From Caballeronia terrestris (GTDB lineage Bacteria > Pseudomonadota > Gammaproteobacteria > Burkholderiales > Burkholderiaceae), in assembly GCF_001544515.1 (NCBI RefSeq), contig NZ_FCOL02000055.1, positions 1-32,984 on the forward strand: DNA of 32,984 bases, written 5' to 3'. This document shows, piece by piece, positions 22,242 through 30,253 of this stretch (positions are counted from its first letter, which is position 1; every line of letters begins with the position of its first letter). Both the position numbers and the translations under genes were made by a program. The notes below the pieces were generated by a model. It ran no database searches. It was not told the origin of the DNA and worked only from the letters and a program-made list of their open reading frames with translations.

Positions 22242-23738
22242 TCAGAAATCGCTATCGAGGCCGTCTTGCACTTGTTCGGCGGCGCGCAGCACCGCGCGCG
22301 CCTTGTTCTCGGTCTCTTGCCATTCGGATTCGGGGACCGAATCCGCGACGACGCCCGCCGCCGCCTGCACGTACAGATTGCCCTTGTGGATGAGGCCGGT
22401 GCGGATCGCGATCGCGAGATCCATTTCGCCCGTGAACGACAGATAACCGACAGCGCCGCCATACAGACCGCGCTTTACGGGTTCGAGTTCGTCGATGAGT
22501 TCCATCGCACGCACTTTCGGCGCGCCCGAGAGCGTGCCGGCGGGGAAGGTCGCGCGCAGCACGTCATAGTTCGTCATGCCGCGCTTCAATTTGCCCTCGA
22601 CCGAACTGACGATGTGCTGAACGTGCGAATACTTCTCGATGATCATTTTGTCGGTGACAGCGACCGATCCTGTCACCGCGATCCGGCCGACGTCGTTGCG
22701 CGCCAGATCGATCAGCATCACGTGCTCGGCGATTTCCTTCGGGTCGTTCAGGAGTTCGGTGGCGAGTTCGGCGTCGCGCTCGGGCGTATTGCCGCGCGGC
22801 CGCGTGCCGGCGAGCGGGCGAATCGTCACGATGCGATCGTCGGCGCGCTGTTCCTGGCGCACGAGAATCTCCGGCGACGCCCCGACGACGTGAAACTCGC
22901 CGCCGAAGTTGTAGTAATACATATAGGGAGAAGGATTCAGCGACCGCAGCGCGCGATACAGCGACAGCGGATTGTCGCGGAACGGCTTGATGAGCCGCTG
23001 GCCGACTTGCACCTGCATCAGTTCGCCGGCCGCGATGTATTCCTTCGCACGGCGCACGGCGTTCAGATAATCCTCTTTCTTGAACTCGCGGAACGTTTCG
23101 GTGCGCACGCTCGGAGAGGTCACCGGCGGCTGGACCGTCGCCCGCAGCCGCGCGCGCAGTTCGCGCAAGCGCTGCTTCGCCTTCGCGTAGGCCTCGGACG
23201 CTGAAGGATCGGCGTAGACGATCAGGTAGAGCTTGCCCGCCAGATTGTCGATGACCGCGACTTCTTCCGTCAGCAGCAACTGAATGTCGGGCAGGCCGAG
23301 ATCGTCGGTCGGCGCGGAATTCGCGAGTTTCTTCTCGATATAGCGCACCGCGTCATAGCCGAAATAGCCCGCGAGGCCGCCGCAAAAACGCGGCAGGCCG
23401 GGGCGCTGCGCCACTTTGAAGCGTTTCTGGAATTGCTCGATGAACGCGAGGGGATCGCCATCGTCCGTCTCGATCACCTGGCCGTCGCGGACCACTTCGG
23501 ACACGCCGTTCTGTGCGCGGACCATCGTGCGCGCGGGCAGCCCGATGAACGAGTAACGCCCGAAGCGCTCACCGCCGACCACCGATTCCAGCAGGAACGA
23601 GTTGGCGCCGTTGCGTTCGGTCTGGGCGAGCTTGAGATAGAGCGAGAGCGGCGTTTCGAGGTCGGCGAGCGCTTCGGCGATGAGCGGAATGCGATTGAAA
23701 CCTTCGTTCGCCAGCGATTGGAATTCGAGTTCGGTCAT
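22242..23738 (-). CDS. trpE: Anthranilate synthase component I
   Basis: The 498-residue enzyme converts chorismate to anthranilate. The N-terminal domain has the feedback-site LLES motif in NSFLLESVVGGERFGRYSFIG's first half (about residues 47-54), so tryptophan inhibition is expected. The chorismate-binding domain has AGELMQVQVGQR, LAGTRPRGNTPERD, ELLNDPKEIAEHVMLIDLAR, GTLSGAPKVRAMELI, and YGGAVGYLS. All catalytic elements are present. AAGGATCG precedes the ATG. About 270 bp upstream lies the trpL leader and attenuator, which read into this gene. Confidence 0.97.
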   Translation of the reverse strand: MTELEFQSLANEGFNRIPLIAEALADLETPLSLYLKLAQTERNGANSFLLESVVGGERFGRYSFIGLPARTMVRAQNGVSEVVRDGQVIETDDGDPLAFIEQFQKRFKVAQRPGLPRFCGGLAGYFGYDAVRYIEKKLANSAPTDDLGLPDIQLLLTEEVAVIDNLAGKLYLIVYADPSASEAYAKAKQRLRELRARLRATVQPPVTSPSVRTETFREFKKEDYLNAVRRAKEYIAAGELMQVQVGQRLIKPFRDNPLSLYRALRSLNPSPYMYYYNFGGEFHVVGASPEILVRQEQRADDRIVTIRPLAGTRPRGNTPERDAELATELLNDPKEIAEHVMLIDLARNDVGRIAVTGSVAVTDKMIIEKYSHVQHIVSSVEGKLKRGMTNYDVLRATFPAGTLSGAPKVRAMELIDELEPVKRGLYGGAVGYLSFTGEMDLAIAIRTGLIHKGNLYVQAAAGVVADSVPESEWQETENKARAVLRAAEQVQDGLDSDF

Positions 23739-24011
23739 GTTTCGATCCTTTACGTGTCGCGCGTGTTCGATTTATACGCGGCATCGGCACAAACTGGGGC
23801 GCTGCGGGAGGTTTTTCCGCACGTCGGCGATCTCGCGGGTGGCCGCATTCAGCCGGTGACGATGCGCGCAACGCGTCATCGAAAGACGCGCGATGCGACA
23901 CAACGCCAGACACAGCGAATGATGCGGCGCGGGCAGCCATCGAGCGGAACTCGACGACGGCAGGCAAAACAAGCAAATCAGCGGGATCGGCGCGCGGATG
24001 CGCAGCGAAAC
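23739..24011 (-). other. trpE 5' leader, distal part
   Basis: About 270 bp between the attenuator and trpE. No coding frame with a family-like pattern is seen on either strand; the open frames are Arg-rich GC artefacts. It holds the trpE ribosome binding site (AAGGATCG). It is unusually long for the spacer between an attenuator and trpE. Confidence 0.5.
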
Positions 24012-24042
24012 AAAAAACGGTGCTGAAGCGCAGGGCTTCAGC
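24012..24042 (-). terminator. trp attenuator terminator
   Basis: On the minus strand GCTGAAGC and GCTTCAGC form a perfect 8-bp stem with a CCTGC loop, followed by ACCG and six U. It begins 15 bp after the stop of the Trp-rich leader peptide. A smaller hairpin (ACCTC-GCCT-GAGGT, 24044-24057) lies between. I could not establish the competing antiterminator pairing by eye. Confidence 0.8.
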
Positions 24043-24057
24043 GTACCTCAGGCGAGG

Positions 24058-24132
24058 TTAGCGCGACCAGCGACGCCAGGGCCAGGCTCCCCGGTCGATG
24101 CTGCTCAGACTCCGTTTTTTGTTCAGAAACAT
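24058..24132 (-). CDS. trpL: trp operon leader peptide
   Basis: A 24-codon frame from the ATG at 24132 encodes MFLNKKRSLSSIDRGA then WPWRRWSR and a stop. Three of six codons near the end are Trp, flanked by Arg. With the terminator 15 bp downstream and trpE next, this is the classic layout for ribosome-mediated attenuation: when charged Trp-tRNA is scarce the ribosome stalls at the Trp codons and the terminator should not form. The start lies nine bases after the gph stop with no clear Shine-Dalgarno sequence, so translation may be coupled to gph or begin on a leaderless RNA. The amino-acid content could hardly arise by chance at this place. Confidence 0.85.
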   Translation of the reverse strand: MFLNKKRSLSSIDRGAWPWRRWSR

Positions 24133-24141
24133 GAGGGTGGA

Positions 24142-24879
24142 CTATTCAGTCGGTTCAGGTGTGGGCGGCGCCAGCGTAGCGGCGATCGCCTGTGCTGCGG
24201 CGTGCAGCGTGGAAACTATACCATCGGATTTCACTGATTGCACAGCTTTGCCGTGGTTGTAGCCGTAGGGCACGGTGAGCGTCGCCATGCCCGCCGCGCG
24301 GCCCGCGAGCGCGTCGTTTTCCGAATCGCCGACGGCCACCGTTTCGCGCGGAAGCACGTCGAGCCGCTCGCATGCGGTCAACATCGGCAGCGGATCGGGC
24401 TTCTTTTGCGCGAGCGAATCGCCGCCGAGCACGACCTTGAAATAGCCAACGAGGCCGAAGTGCGTCAGCAGTTCCACCGCGAACCGGTGCGGCTTGTTCG
24501 TCACGCAGGCGAGCGCGATGCCGAGAGCGCGCATCGCTTCGAGCCCTTCTCTCACTTCGGGAAAAAGCGTTGAGTGCCGGCCGTTGATCTTCGCGTATTC
24601 GCTTTGATAGATGGCGAGCGCGTCGTCGAATTGCGCGGTCGCCTGCGACGCCGAGAAGCGCACGGCGAGCACGCTGCGGATAAGGTTCTCTGACCCCTTG
24701 CCCACGTAGCCGACCACTTCGTCGCGCGCGGTCGGCGTCGAGCCGATGCGCGCAAGCATCGCGTTGAGGGCCGCGACGAAGTCGTCGGCGGTATCGACCA
24801 TCGTGCCGTCGAGATCGATAATCGCCGCGCGAATCGGCTTGTTTGAAAACGAGGGCAACGCCGCCGCGACTTCGCTCAT
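24142..24879 (-). CDS. gph: Phosphoglycolate phosphatase (HAD family)
   Basis: The 245-residue HAD hydrolase removes phosphate from 2-phosphoglycolate, formed for example during repair of oxidised DNA ends. Motif I is IIDLDGTMVDT (nucleophile Asp), motif II VTNKPHR, motif III the Lys in AQKKPDPLP, and motif IV VGDSENDALAGRAAG. The cap domain lies between I and II. The start MSEVAAALPSF overlaps the rpe stop by four bases. It ends with a Pro/Glu-rich tail just before trpL. The order rpe-gph-trpE is common in Burkholderia-type chromosomes. Confidence 0.94.
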   Translation of the reverse strand: MSEVAAALPSFSNKPIRAAIIDLDGTMVDTADDFVAALNAMLARIGSTPTARDEVVGYVGKGSENLIRSVLAVRFSASQATAQFDDALAIYQSEYAKINGRHSTLFPEVREGLEAMRALGIALACVTNKPHRFAVELLTHFGLVGYFKVVLGGDSLAQKKPDPLPMLTACERLDVLPRETVAVGDSENDALAGRAAGMATLTVPYGYNHGKAVQSVKSDGIVSTLHAAAQAIAATLAPPTPEPTE

Positions 24880-25565
24880 TGTTTTGCTCCTTCCTTCGCC
24901 AGTTCCGCCCGCATTTCGTCGATCACCTTGCGGTAATCGCCTTTGCCGAAAATCGCCGAGCCCGCGACGAACGTATCCGCGCCGGCCGCTGCGATTTCCG
25001 CGATATTGTCGACTTTCACGCCGCCGTCGATTTCCAGATGGATCTCGCGGCCGGTCCGCTCGCGATAAGCATCGATCCGCGCGCGCGCCTCGCGCAGCTT
25101 GTTGAGCGCCTCGGGAATGAACGACTGCCCGCCGAAGCCCGGATTTACCGACATGATCAGCACCAGATCGACGCGATCCATCACGTGATCGAGGTAATTG
25201 AGCGACGTGGCCGGGTTGAACACGAGCCCGGCCTTGCAGCCGTGGTCGCGGATCAGCGAGAGCGACCGGTCGATGTGATCCGAACCTTCCGGGTGAAAAC
25301 TGATCACATTGGCGCCGGCTTTCGCGAAGTCCGGAATGATGCGGTCGACCGGGCGCACCATCAGATGCACGTCGATCGGCACGTCGACATGAGGGCGGAT
25401 CGCCTCGCACACCATCGGCCCGATGGTCAGGTTCGGCACGTAATGGTTGTCCATCACGTCGAAGTGGATCCAGTCGGCGCCCGCCGCGACCACATTGCGG
25501 ACTTCCTCGCCGAGCTTGGCGAAGTCGGCGGACAGGATGCTGGGAGCGATGCGAAATTGCGTCAT
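24876..25565 (-). CDS. rpe: Ribulose-phosphate 3-epimerase
   Basis: The 229-residue TIM-barrel enzyme interconverts ribulose 5-phosphate and xylulose 5-phosphate. Motifs: RIAPSILSADFAKLGEEV, IHFDVMDNHYVPNLTIGP (metal-binding His and catalytic Asp), DVHLMV, SFHPEGSDH, MSVNPGFGGQSF, and EIDGGVKVDNI. All are intact. The ATG at 25565 gives the usual MTQFRIAPS; one six codons earlier is less likely and neither has a strong ribosome binding site. First gene of the leftward rpe-gph-trp set. Confidence 0.95.
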   Translation of the reverse strand: MTQFRIAPSILSADFAKLGEEVRNVVAAGADWIHFDVMDNHYVPNLTIGPMVCEAIRPHVDVPIDVHLMVRPVDRIIPDFAKAGANVISFHPEGSDHIDRSLSLIRDHGCKAGLVFNPATSLNYLDHVMDRVDLVLIMSVNPGFGGQSFIPEALNKLREARARIDAYRERTGREIHLEIDGGVKVDNIAEIAAAGADTFVAGSAIFGKGDYRKVIDEMRAELAKEGAKQ

Positions 25566-25782
25566 GGCGTGGGCCGGTTGCATGCGGGAGGCGTCATTTT
25601 AACGCGCTGCGGCGTTTCGGGCGCCTGGCCGAATGGCCGGGTCGGCGCCGAAATCGGCCGCGCCATTGTGTTGCGGCTGCTGGCTGCATCAAGCAGAATG
25701 CGTCACCAAGCGGCGCGAGCAGGCAGAACGGCTCGCGTTAGAGCGCCGGCATTGAATGTTGAACTGTTGAATTGGAAAGACG

Positions 25783-26157
25783 ATGAGCCAGTATGAATTC
25801 AGCGTATCGGTGCAGACGCGCTATCTGCCCGAACAGTCCGACCCGGATAGCCGCCAGTACGCGTTCGCCTACACGCTGACGATCCGCAACACGGGCGAGG
25901 TGGCCGCGCAGTTGATTTCGCGTCACTGGATCATCACCGACAGCGACAACCACGTGCAGGAAGTGAAAGGTCTCGGCGTGGTCGGGCATCAGCCGCTTTT
26001 GCCGCCCGGCGAGCAGTTCGAGTACACGAGCTGGGCCGTGATCGCGACGCCGGTCGGCACGATGCGCGGCGAGTATTTCTGCGTCGCGGAAGACGGCGAA
26101 CGCTTCGAGACGCCCGTCGCGGAATTTGCGCTGCACATGCCGCGCACGCTGCACTAA
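25783..26157 (+). CDS. apaG: ApaG protein
   Basis: The 124-residue single-domain protein has the ApaG/fibronectin-III-like fold: YAFAYTLTIRNTG, AQLISRHWIITDSD, VQEVKGLGVVGHQPLL, GEQFEYTSWAV, GTMRGEYFCV. In other bacteria ApaG is linked to Co2+ and Mg2+ effects and Ap4A; the biochemical role is not settled. AAAG precedes the start. It is divergent from rpe, and the 200 bp between them must hold both promoters. Confidence 0.95.
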   Translation: MSQYEFSVSVQTRYLPEQSDPDSRQYAFAYTLTIRNTGEVAAQLISRHWIITDSDNHVQEVKGLGVVGHQPLLPPGEQFEYTSWAVIATPVGTMRGEYFCVAEDGERFETPVAEFALHMPRTLH

Positions 26158-26163
26158 ATTTAA

Positions 26164-26307
26164 TCAGCGACGTTTTGCCGAGTCGTTCGCCCGGTTCTTC
26201 TTCTTGCCCGACGCGGTCCACGCGACGATAAAGACCAGCAGGAACAGCGCTGCGAGCGACTCGAGCGCAAAAATCAGCATTGGATATTCGTCGAACAGAT
26301 CTGACAT
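26164..26307 (-). CDS. Small single-pass membrane protein, 47 residues
   Basis: From the ATG at 26307, the product reads MSDLFDEYPMLIFALESLAA, then LFLLVFIVAWTASGKKKNRA and a short basic tail. One membrane helix (about 9-30) and a strongly positive C-terminus (KKKNR...KRR) place the tail in the cytoplasm. It lies between the convergent apaG (6 bp away) and the divergent mltA. Protein-like composition and the clean topology support it. Function unknown; perhaps a partner of an envelope enzyme. Confidence 0.55.
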   Translation of the reverse strand: MSDLFDEYPMLIFALESLAALFLLVFIVAWTASGKKKNRANDSAKRR

Positions 26308-26335
26308 GGCGGTTCTCATCAAGAGCGAACATTGT

Positions 26336-27472
26336 ATGCGTTTCAAGCGGCCGGCCACAGGAGTGGCGGCTTGGGTGGCTTCCCTCGCGGCTGCTGTGCT
26401 GCTCGCGTCGTGCGGTGGTGGCGGAGTGCTGAAGCCGGGCAGCGGGGCGGCGCCGACGGGCGCGCCGTCCTTAGCCGGGCAGCGTGCGGCGAATCGTCTC
26501 ACTGCGGTGAGCTGGCAGCAGGTGCCGGGCTGGCAGGACGATTCGCTGATTGGCGCGACGGCCGCGCTGCGTCAGAACTGCAGCCGCGTCGCGCAGCAGC
26601 CGACCTGGCGCAAAGCCTGCGCCGCGGCCCAGCGTCTCGACGATCTCGATATGACCGCGGCCCGTGATTTCTTCGAAACCTATTTCACGCCGTTCCAACT
26701 CGCGAATACGGATGGCACGCTCGACGGCCTAGTGACCGGTTACTACGAGCCGCTGTTGCGCGGGGCGCGCACGCGTCACGGGGTTTATCAGTACGCGCTG
26801 TATCGCTGGCCGTATCGATTCAAACAGGGCGCGGCGCTACCGGCGCGCGCGCAACTCGAGAACTCGGGCGTGCTGAACGGCAACGAACTCGTCTGGGTCG
26901 ACGATCCGATCGAAGCGTTCTTCCTGCAAGTGCAGGGTTCGGGACGCGTCGTGATGGAGGACGGTAGCGTGATGCGCGTCGGCTTCGGCGGGACGAATAA
27001 TCAGCCGTACAAGTCGATCGGCCGTGAACTGCTGGATCGACGGGAACTCACGCCCGCGCAGGCTACGATGCAGGGCATCAAGGCGTGGGCGAAGGCGAAC
27101 CCGGCGCGCGTCGATGCATTGCTCGATGTGAATCCGCGCTTCGTGTTCTTCCGCGAGATGCCATCGACGGACGTAATGGCGGCCGGAACCGGCGACGGGC
27201 CGGTCGGCGCGCTCGGCGTGCCGCTGACGCCCGAACGTTCGATCGCCGTCGATCCGGCGGCGATCCCGCTCGGCACGCCGGTGTTCCTGCAGACGACGCG
27301 CCCGCTCAGCAACTCGCCGATGAACCGCCTCGTGTTCGCGCAGGACACGGGCAGCGCGATCAAGGGCGGCGTGCGTGCCGACTACTTCTGGGGACTCGGC
27401 GACGATGCCGGAGACCTCGCGGGCCGGATGAAGCAGGGTGGCCGGATGTGGCTGTTGCTGCCGAATTCGTAA
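26336..27472 (+). CDS. mltA: Membrane-bound lytic murein transglycosylase A
   Basis: The 378-residue lipoprotein cleaves peptidoglycan to 1,6-anhydromuropeptides at the outer membrane. The start MRFKRPATGVAAWVASLAAA leads to a lipobox LLASC (Cys26). The MltA domain follows (VTGYYEPLLRGARTR, VFFLQVQGSGRV-type element, GTNNQPYKSIGREL), then the 3D domain with VFAQDTGSAIKGGVRADYFW holding the catalytic Asp. The length is normal. A longer start at 26306 is possible but would put ten more residues before the signal peptide. Confidence 0.93.
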   Translation: MRFKRPATGVAAWVASLAAAVLLASCGGGGVLKPGSGAAPTGAPSLAGQRAANRLTAVSWQQVPGWQDDSLIGATAALRQNCSRVAQQPTWRKACAAAQRLDDLDMTAARDFFETYFTPFQLANTDGTLDGLVTGYYEPLLRGARTRHGVYQYALYRWPYRFKQGAALPARAQLENSGVLNGNELVWVDDPIEAFFLQVQGSGRVVMEDGSVMRVGFGGTNNQPYKSIGRELLDRRELTPAQATMQGIKAWAKANPARVDALLDVNPRFVFFREMPSTDVMAAGTGDGPVGALGVPLTPERSIAVDPAAIPLGTPVFLQTTRPLSNSPMNRLVFAQDTGSAIKGGVRADYFWGLGDDAGDLAGRMKQGGRMWLLLPNS

Positions 27473-27481
27473 TTGCGAAGA

Positions 27482-27515
27482 GCTGCGATTCGCGAAGTAC
27501 ATAGCGAATCGCAGC
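27482..27515. terminator. Bidirectional terminator between mltA and paaK
   Basis: A 12-bp perfect stem (GCTGCGATTCGC at 27482-27493 with its complement at 27504-27515) and a 10-nt loop lie between convergent genes. There is no long T-run, so it may be a Rho-independent terminator of weak type or an RNA-end stabiliser. Confidence 0.55.
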
Positions 27516-27530
27516 AGCCTCGCGCCCCCG

Positions 27531-28832
27531 CTACGCCAGATTCCGGCGATCCACCACCCGCCGCGCTTTCCCCACCGACCGCTCGATCCCGTTCACACCG
27601 AGCACGTTCACTATGGCGCTCACGCCGATCAGCGCCTTGATGTCATAAGCGAGCGCGCCTTTCGCGCTTTCGAGCGCGGCCTGATCCGGCGCCGATTCCG
27701 GACACGGCTCGACATTGAGCGTCATCACGTCGAGCGGTCCCTCCTTCGTCAGCACGATCTGATAGTGCGGCGCGAGCACGTGGCGCTTGAGCAGCAGTTC
27801 CTCGATCTGCGTCGGGAAGACGTTCACGCCTCGGATGATCATCATGTCGTCGGAACGCCCGGTGATCTTTTCCATGCGGCGCATCGTGCGCGCGGTGCCC
27901 GGCAGGAGCCGCGTGAGATCGCGCGTGCGATAGCGGATGATAGGTAGCGCCTCTTTCGTCAGCGACGTAAACACGAGTTCGCCGAATTCGCCATCCGCGA
28001 CGGGCTCGCCCGTAATCGGATCGATGATTTCAGGATAGAAGTGGTCTTCCCAGATCGTCGGACCGTCCTTGGTTTCCGCGCACTCTGACGCCACGCCCGG
28101 GCCGATCACCTCCGACAAACCATAAATATCGACGGCATCGATGCCCATGCGCTTTTCGATCGCCGAGCGCATGTCGTTGGTCCACGGCTCCGCGCCGAAG
28201 ACGCCGATGCGCAGCGACGTGGCCGCCGGATCAATGCCCTGGCGCTCCAGTTCGTCAGCGATCGACAGCATGTAGCTCGGCGTGACCATGATGATGTCGG
28301 GCCGAAAATCCTGGATGAGCTGGACCTGCTTCTCGGTCTGCCCGCCGCCGAATGGGATCACGGTCAGGCCGGCCCGCTCCGCGCCGTAATGCGCGCCGAG
28401 GCCGCCGGTGAAGAGCCCGTAGCCGTAGCTGATATGGACTTTGTCGCCGCGCCGGGCGCCCGCAGCGCGAATCGACCGGGCGACGAGATTCGCCCAGGTA
28501 TCGATGTCCTTCGCCGTGTAACCGACGACGGTCGGCTTGCCCGTCGTGCCCGACGAAGCGTGAATCCGCGAAATCTGGTCCTGCGGCACGGCGAACATGC
28601 CGAACGGATAGTTGTCGCGCAGGTCCTTTTTGGTCGTGAACGGGAAGCGCGCGAGATCGGCGAGCGACTTGACGTCGTCGGGGTGGACGCCGGCCTCGTC
28701 GAATTTGCGCCGATACACCGGCGAATTTTGATACGCATGGTTCAGCGACCATTTGAGGCGTTCAAGTTGAAGCGCGGCGAGTTCGTCGCGGCTCGCCTTT
28801 TCAATAGGCTCGAGCGGCAGCGGGGTGGTCAT
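27531..28832 (-). CDS. paaK: Phenylacetate-CoA ligase
   Basis: The 433-residue adenylate-forming enzyme activates phenylacetate to phenylacetyl-CoA, the first step of the pathway. Motifs: the ATP loop SSGTTGKPT (about 93-101), YGYGLFTGGLGAHYGAE, VFGAEPWTND, DIYGLSEVIGPGVASEC, YRTRDLTRLL, and GRSDDMMIIRGVNVFPTQIE near the C-terminal hinge. It is full length. GAAGGAGAC precedes the start. It is the last gene of the leftward paa set, 72 bp after paaI. Confidence 0.96.
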   Translation of the reverse strand: MTTPLPLEPIEKASRDELAALQLERLKWSLNHAYQNSPVYRRKFDEAGVHPDDVKSLADLARFPFTTKKDLRDNYPFGMFAVPQDQISRIHASSGTTGKPTVVGYTAKDIDTWANLVARSIRAAGARRGDKVHISYGYGLFTGGLGAHYGAERAGLTVIPFGGGQTEKQVQLIQDFRPDIIMVTPSYMLSIADELERQGIDPAATSLRIGVFGAEPWTNDMRSAIEKRMGIDAVDIYGLSEVIGPGVASECAETKDGPTIWEDHFYPEIIDPITGEPVADGEFGELVFTSLTKEALPIIRYRTRDLTRLLPGTARTMRRMEKITGRSDDMMIIRGVNVFPTQIEELLLKRHVLAPHYQIVLTKEGPLDVMTLNVEPCPESAPDQAALESAKGALAYDIKALIGVSAIVNVLGVNGIERSVGKARRVVDRRNLA

Positions 28833-28904
28833 CGGATGTCTCCTTCAGGTCGTTTGTTGCATAACTGTTTGCATGGGCATCGATAGGTACGCCCAAAATC
28901 GGCG

Positions 28905-29330
28905 TCAGACGGGGAGCAAGGTGCCCTTGATCTGCGCCGATTTGCCACGAAACATCGCGACGGTCTCGCCTTCGCGATTCGTCACGCGGATGTCGTAGAT
29001 ACCGGTGCGGCCGTTGAGCGTCTGCTCGATGCCTTCCGCCGTCAGGCAGTCACCGCCTTTGACGGCGCGCAGAAACTCGATCGAACAGCCGGCCGCGACC
29101 GTGTTGATGTTGTACGAGTTGCAGGCGAACGCGAAGGTCGAATCGGCGAGCGTGAAGATGAGGCCGCCGTGGCAGATGTCGTGGCCGTTCAGGAAATCGG
29201 GGCGCACGTTCATGCAGAGGCGCGCGTAGCCCGGGCGCACTTCGAGCAGTTCGATACCAAGCCCGCGCGTGCAGGCATCGGCTTCGTACATGATTTTGGC
29301 GGTCGCTTCGGCGAGTTGTTGCGGCGTCAC
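28905..29330 (-). CDS. paaI: Hydroxyphenylacetyl-CoA thioesterase
   Basis: The 141-residue hot-dog-fold thioesterase hydrolyses dead-end CoA thioesters of the pathway and frees CoA. NGHDICHGGLIFTLADSTFA holds the catalytic Asp and the HGG loop; GCSIEFLRAV and GIYDIRVTN complete the fold. The start is a GTG at 29330, decided by GGAGGA six bases before it. It lies 17 bp after paaG. Confidence 0.93.
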   Translation of the reverse strand: MTPQQLAEATAKIMYEADACTRGLGIELLEVRPGYARLCMNVRPDFLNGHDICHGGLIFTLADSTFAFACNSYNINTVAAGCSIEFLRAVKGGDCLTAEGIEQTLNGRTGIYDIRVTNREGETVAMFRGKSAQIKGTLLPV

Positions 29331-29347
29331 AGATGTCCTCCGGTGAT

Positions 29348-30139
29348 TTACAGGCCTTCAAAGCGCGGCGCGCGCTTTTCCTTGAACGCCGCGACGCCCT
29401 CGGCATAGTCATGCGATGCGCCGAGGTCGCGCTGCCAGTCGCGTTCGAGATCCAGTTGCTGGTCGAGCGTGTTGTTGGCGCTCGCGCGGATTGCGTGCTT
29501 GATCGCGGCCACCGCGCCGGCCGGCTGCTGCGCCAGTTGCGCGGCGAGTTGTGCCGCCGACTGCTGCAATTCCTGATCGTCGACCACGCGCCAGACGATG
29601 CCCCACGCCTCCGCCTTCTCGGCGCTCAGCTTTTCACCGGTGAGCGCCAGCCCGAGCGCGCGCGCCTCGCCGACGCGCCGCGGCAACAGCCAGGTGCCGC
29701 CCGAATCCGGCACGAGCCCGATCTTCACGAACGCCTGGATGAAGCTCGCCGAGCGCCCCGCGACGATCAGATCGCACGCCATCGCCAGATTGGCACCCGC
29801 GCCTGCTGCCGTGCCGTTGACGGCAGCGATCACCGGCAGCGACATCGCTTGCAGTCGCCGCACGAGCGGGTTAAAAAATTCGTCGATCAGGTCGCCGAGG
29901 TCGGTCATCGAATCCGGCGCGAAGTCGAGATCCGCCAGATCCTGCCCGGCGCAAAAACCGCGTCCCGCACCGGTGATGACGAGCGCGCGCGCGTTGCTCG
30001 CTTCGATTTCCGTGAGCGCATGGCTCAGTTCGCCGTGCATCGCGCGCGTGAAGCTATTGAGCTTGTCCGGCCGATTGAGCGTGAGCGTCGCGACGCGCGA
30101 ATCGCCGTCGATGTGAAAAAGGATTGATTTTTCGGACAT
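29348..30139 (-). CDS. paaG: 2-(1,2-epoxy-1,2-dihydrophenyl)acetyl-CoA isomerase
   Basis: The 263-residue crotonase-fold isomerase turns the ring epoxide into oxepin-CoA and moves double bonds later in the pathway. The oxyanion loop is in GFCAGQDLAD and GTAAGAGANLAM; at the second hydratase Glu position the protein has the isomerase Asp in GLVPDSGGTW (Asp145), as in PaaG. It therefore is not a simple hydratase. The start at 30139 has GGAGACACC upstream; a longer frame to 30244 is not supported. It is 114 bp downstream of paaN. Confidence 0.92.
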   Translation of the reverse strand: MSEKSILFHIDGDSRVATLTLNRPDKLNSFTRAMHGELSHALTEIEASNARALVITGAGRGFCAGQDLADLDFAPDSMTDLGDLIDEFFNPLVRRLQAMSLPVIAAVNGTAAGAGANLAMACDLIVAGRSASFIQAFVKIGLVPDSGGTWLLPRRVGEARALGLALTGEKLSAEKAEAWGIVWRVVDDQELQQSAAQLAAQLAQQPAGAVAAIKHAIRASANNTLDQQLDLERDWQRDLGASHDYAEGVAAFKEKRAPRFEGL

Positions 30140-30253
30140 GGTGTCTCCTCCAGTCTCCGAACCCGATGCGAAAGCCAGTGGATCGATACTATCCGCGACC
30201 CTTGGCACTTTCCATTCGGCCAGACGGCATAAGCCGCCTGACATGCATCGGGC

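Noticed and set aside
21660..23204. 514-codon open frame on the plus strand
   Set aside because: Antisense to trpG and trpE; composition is that of a GC-rich shadow.
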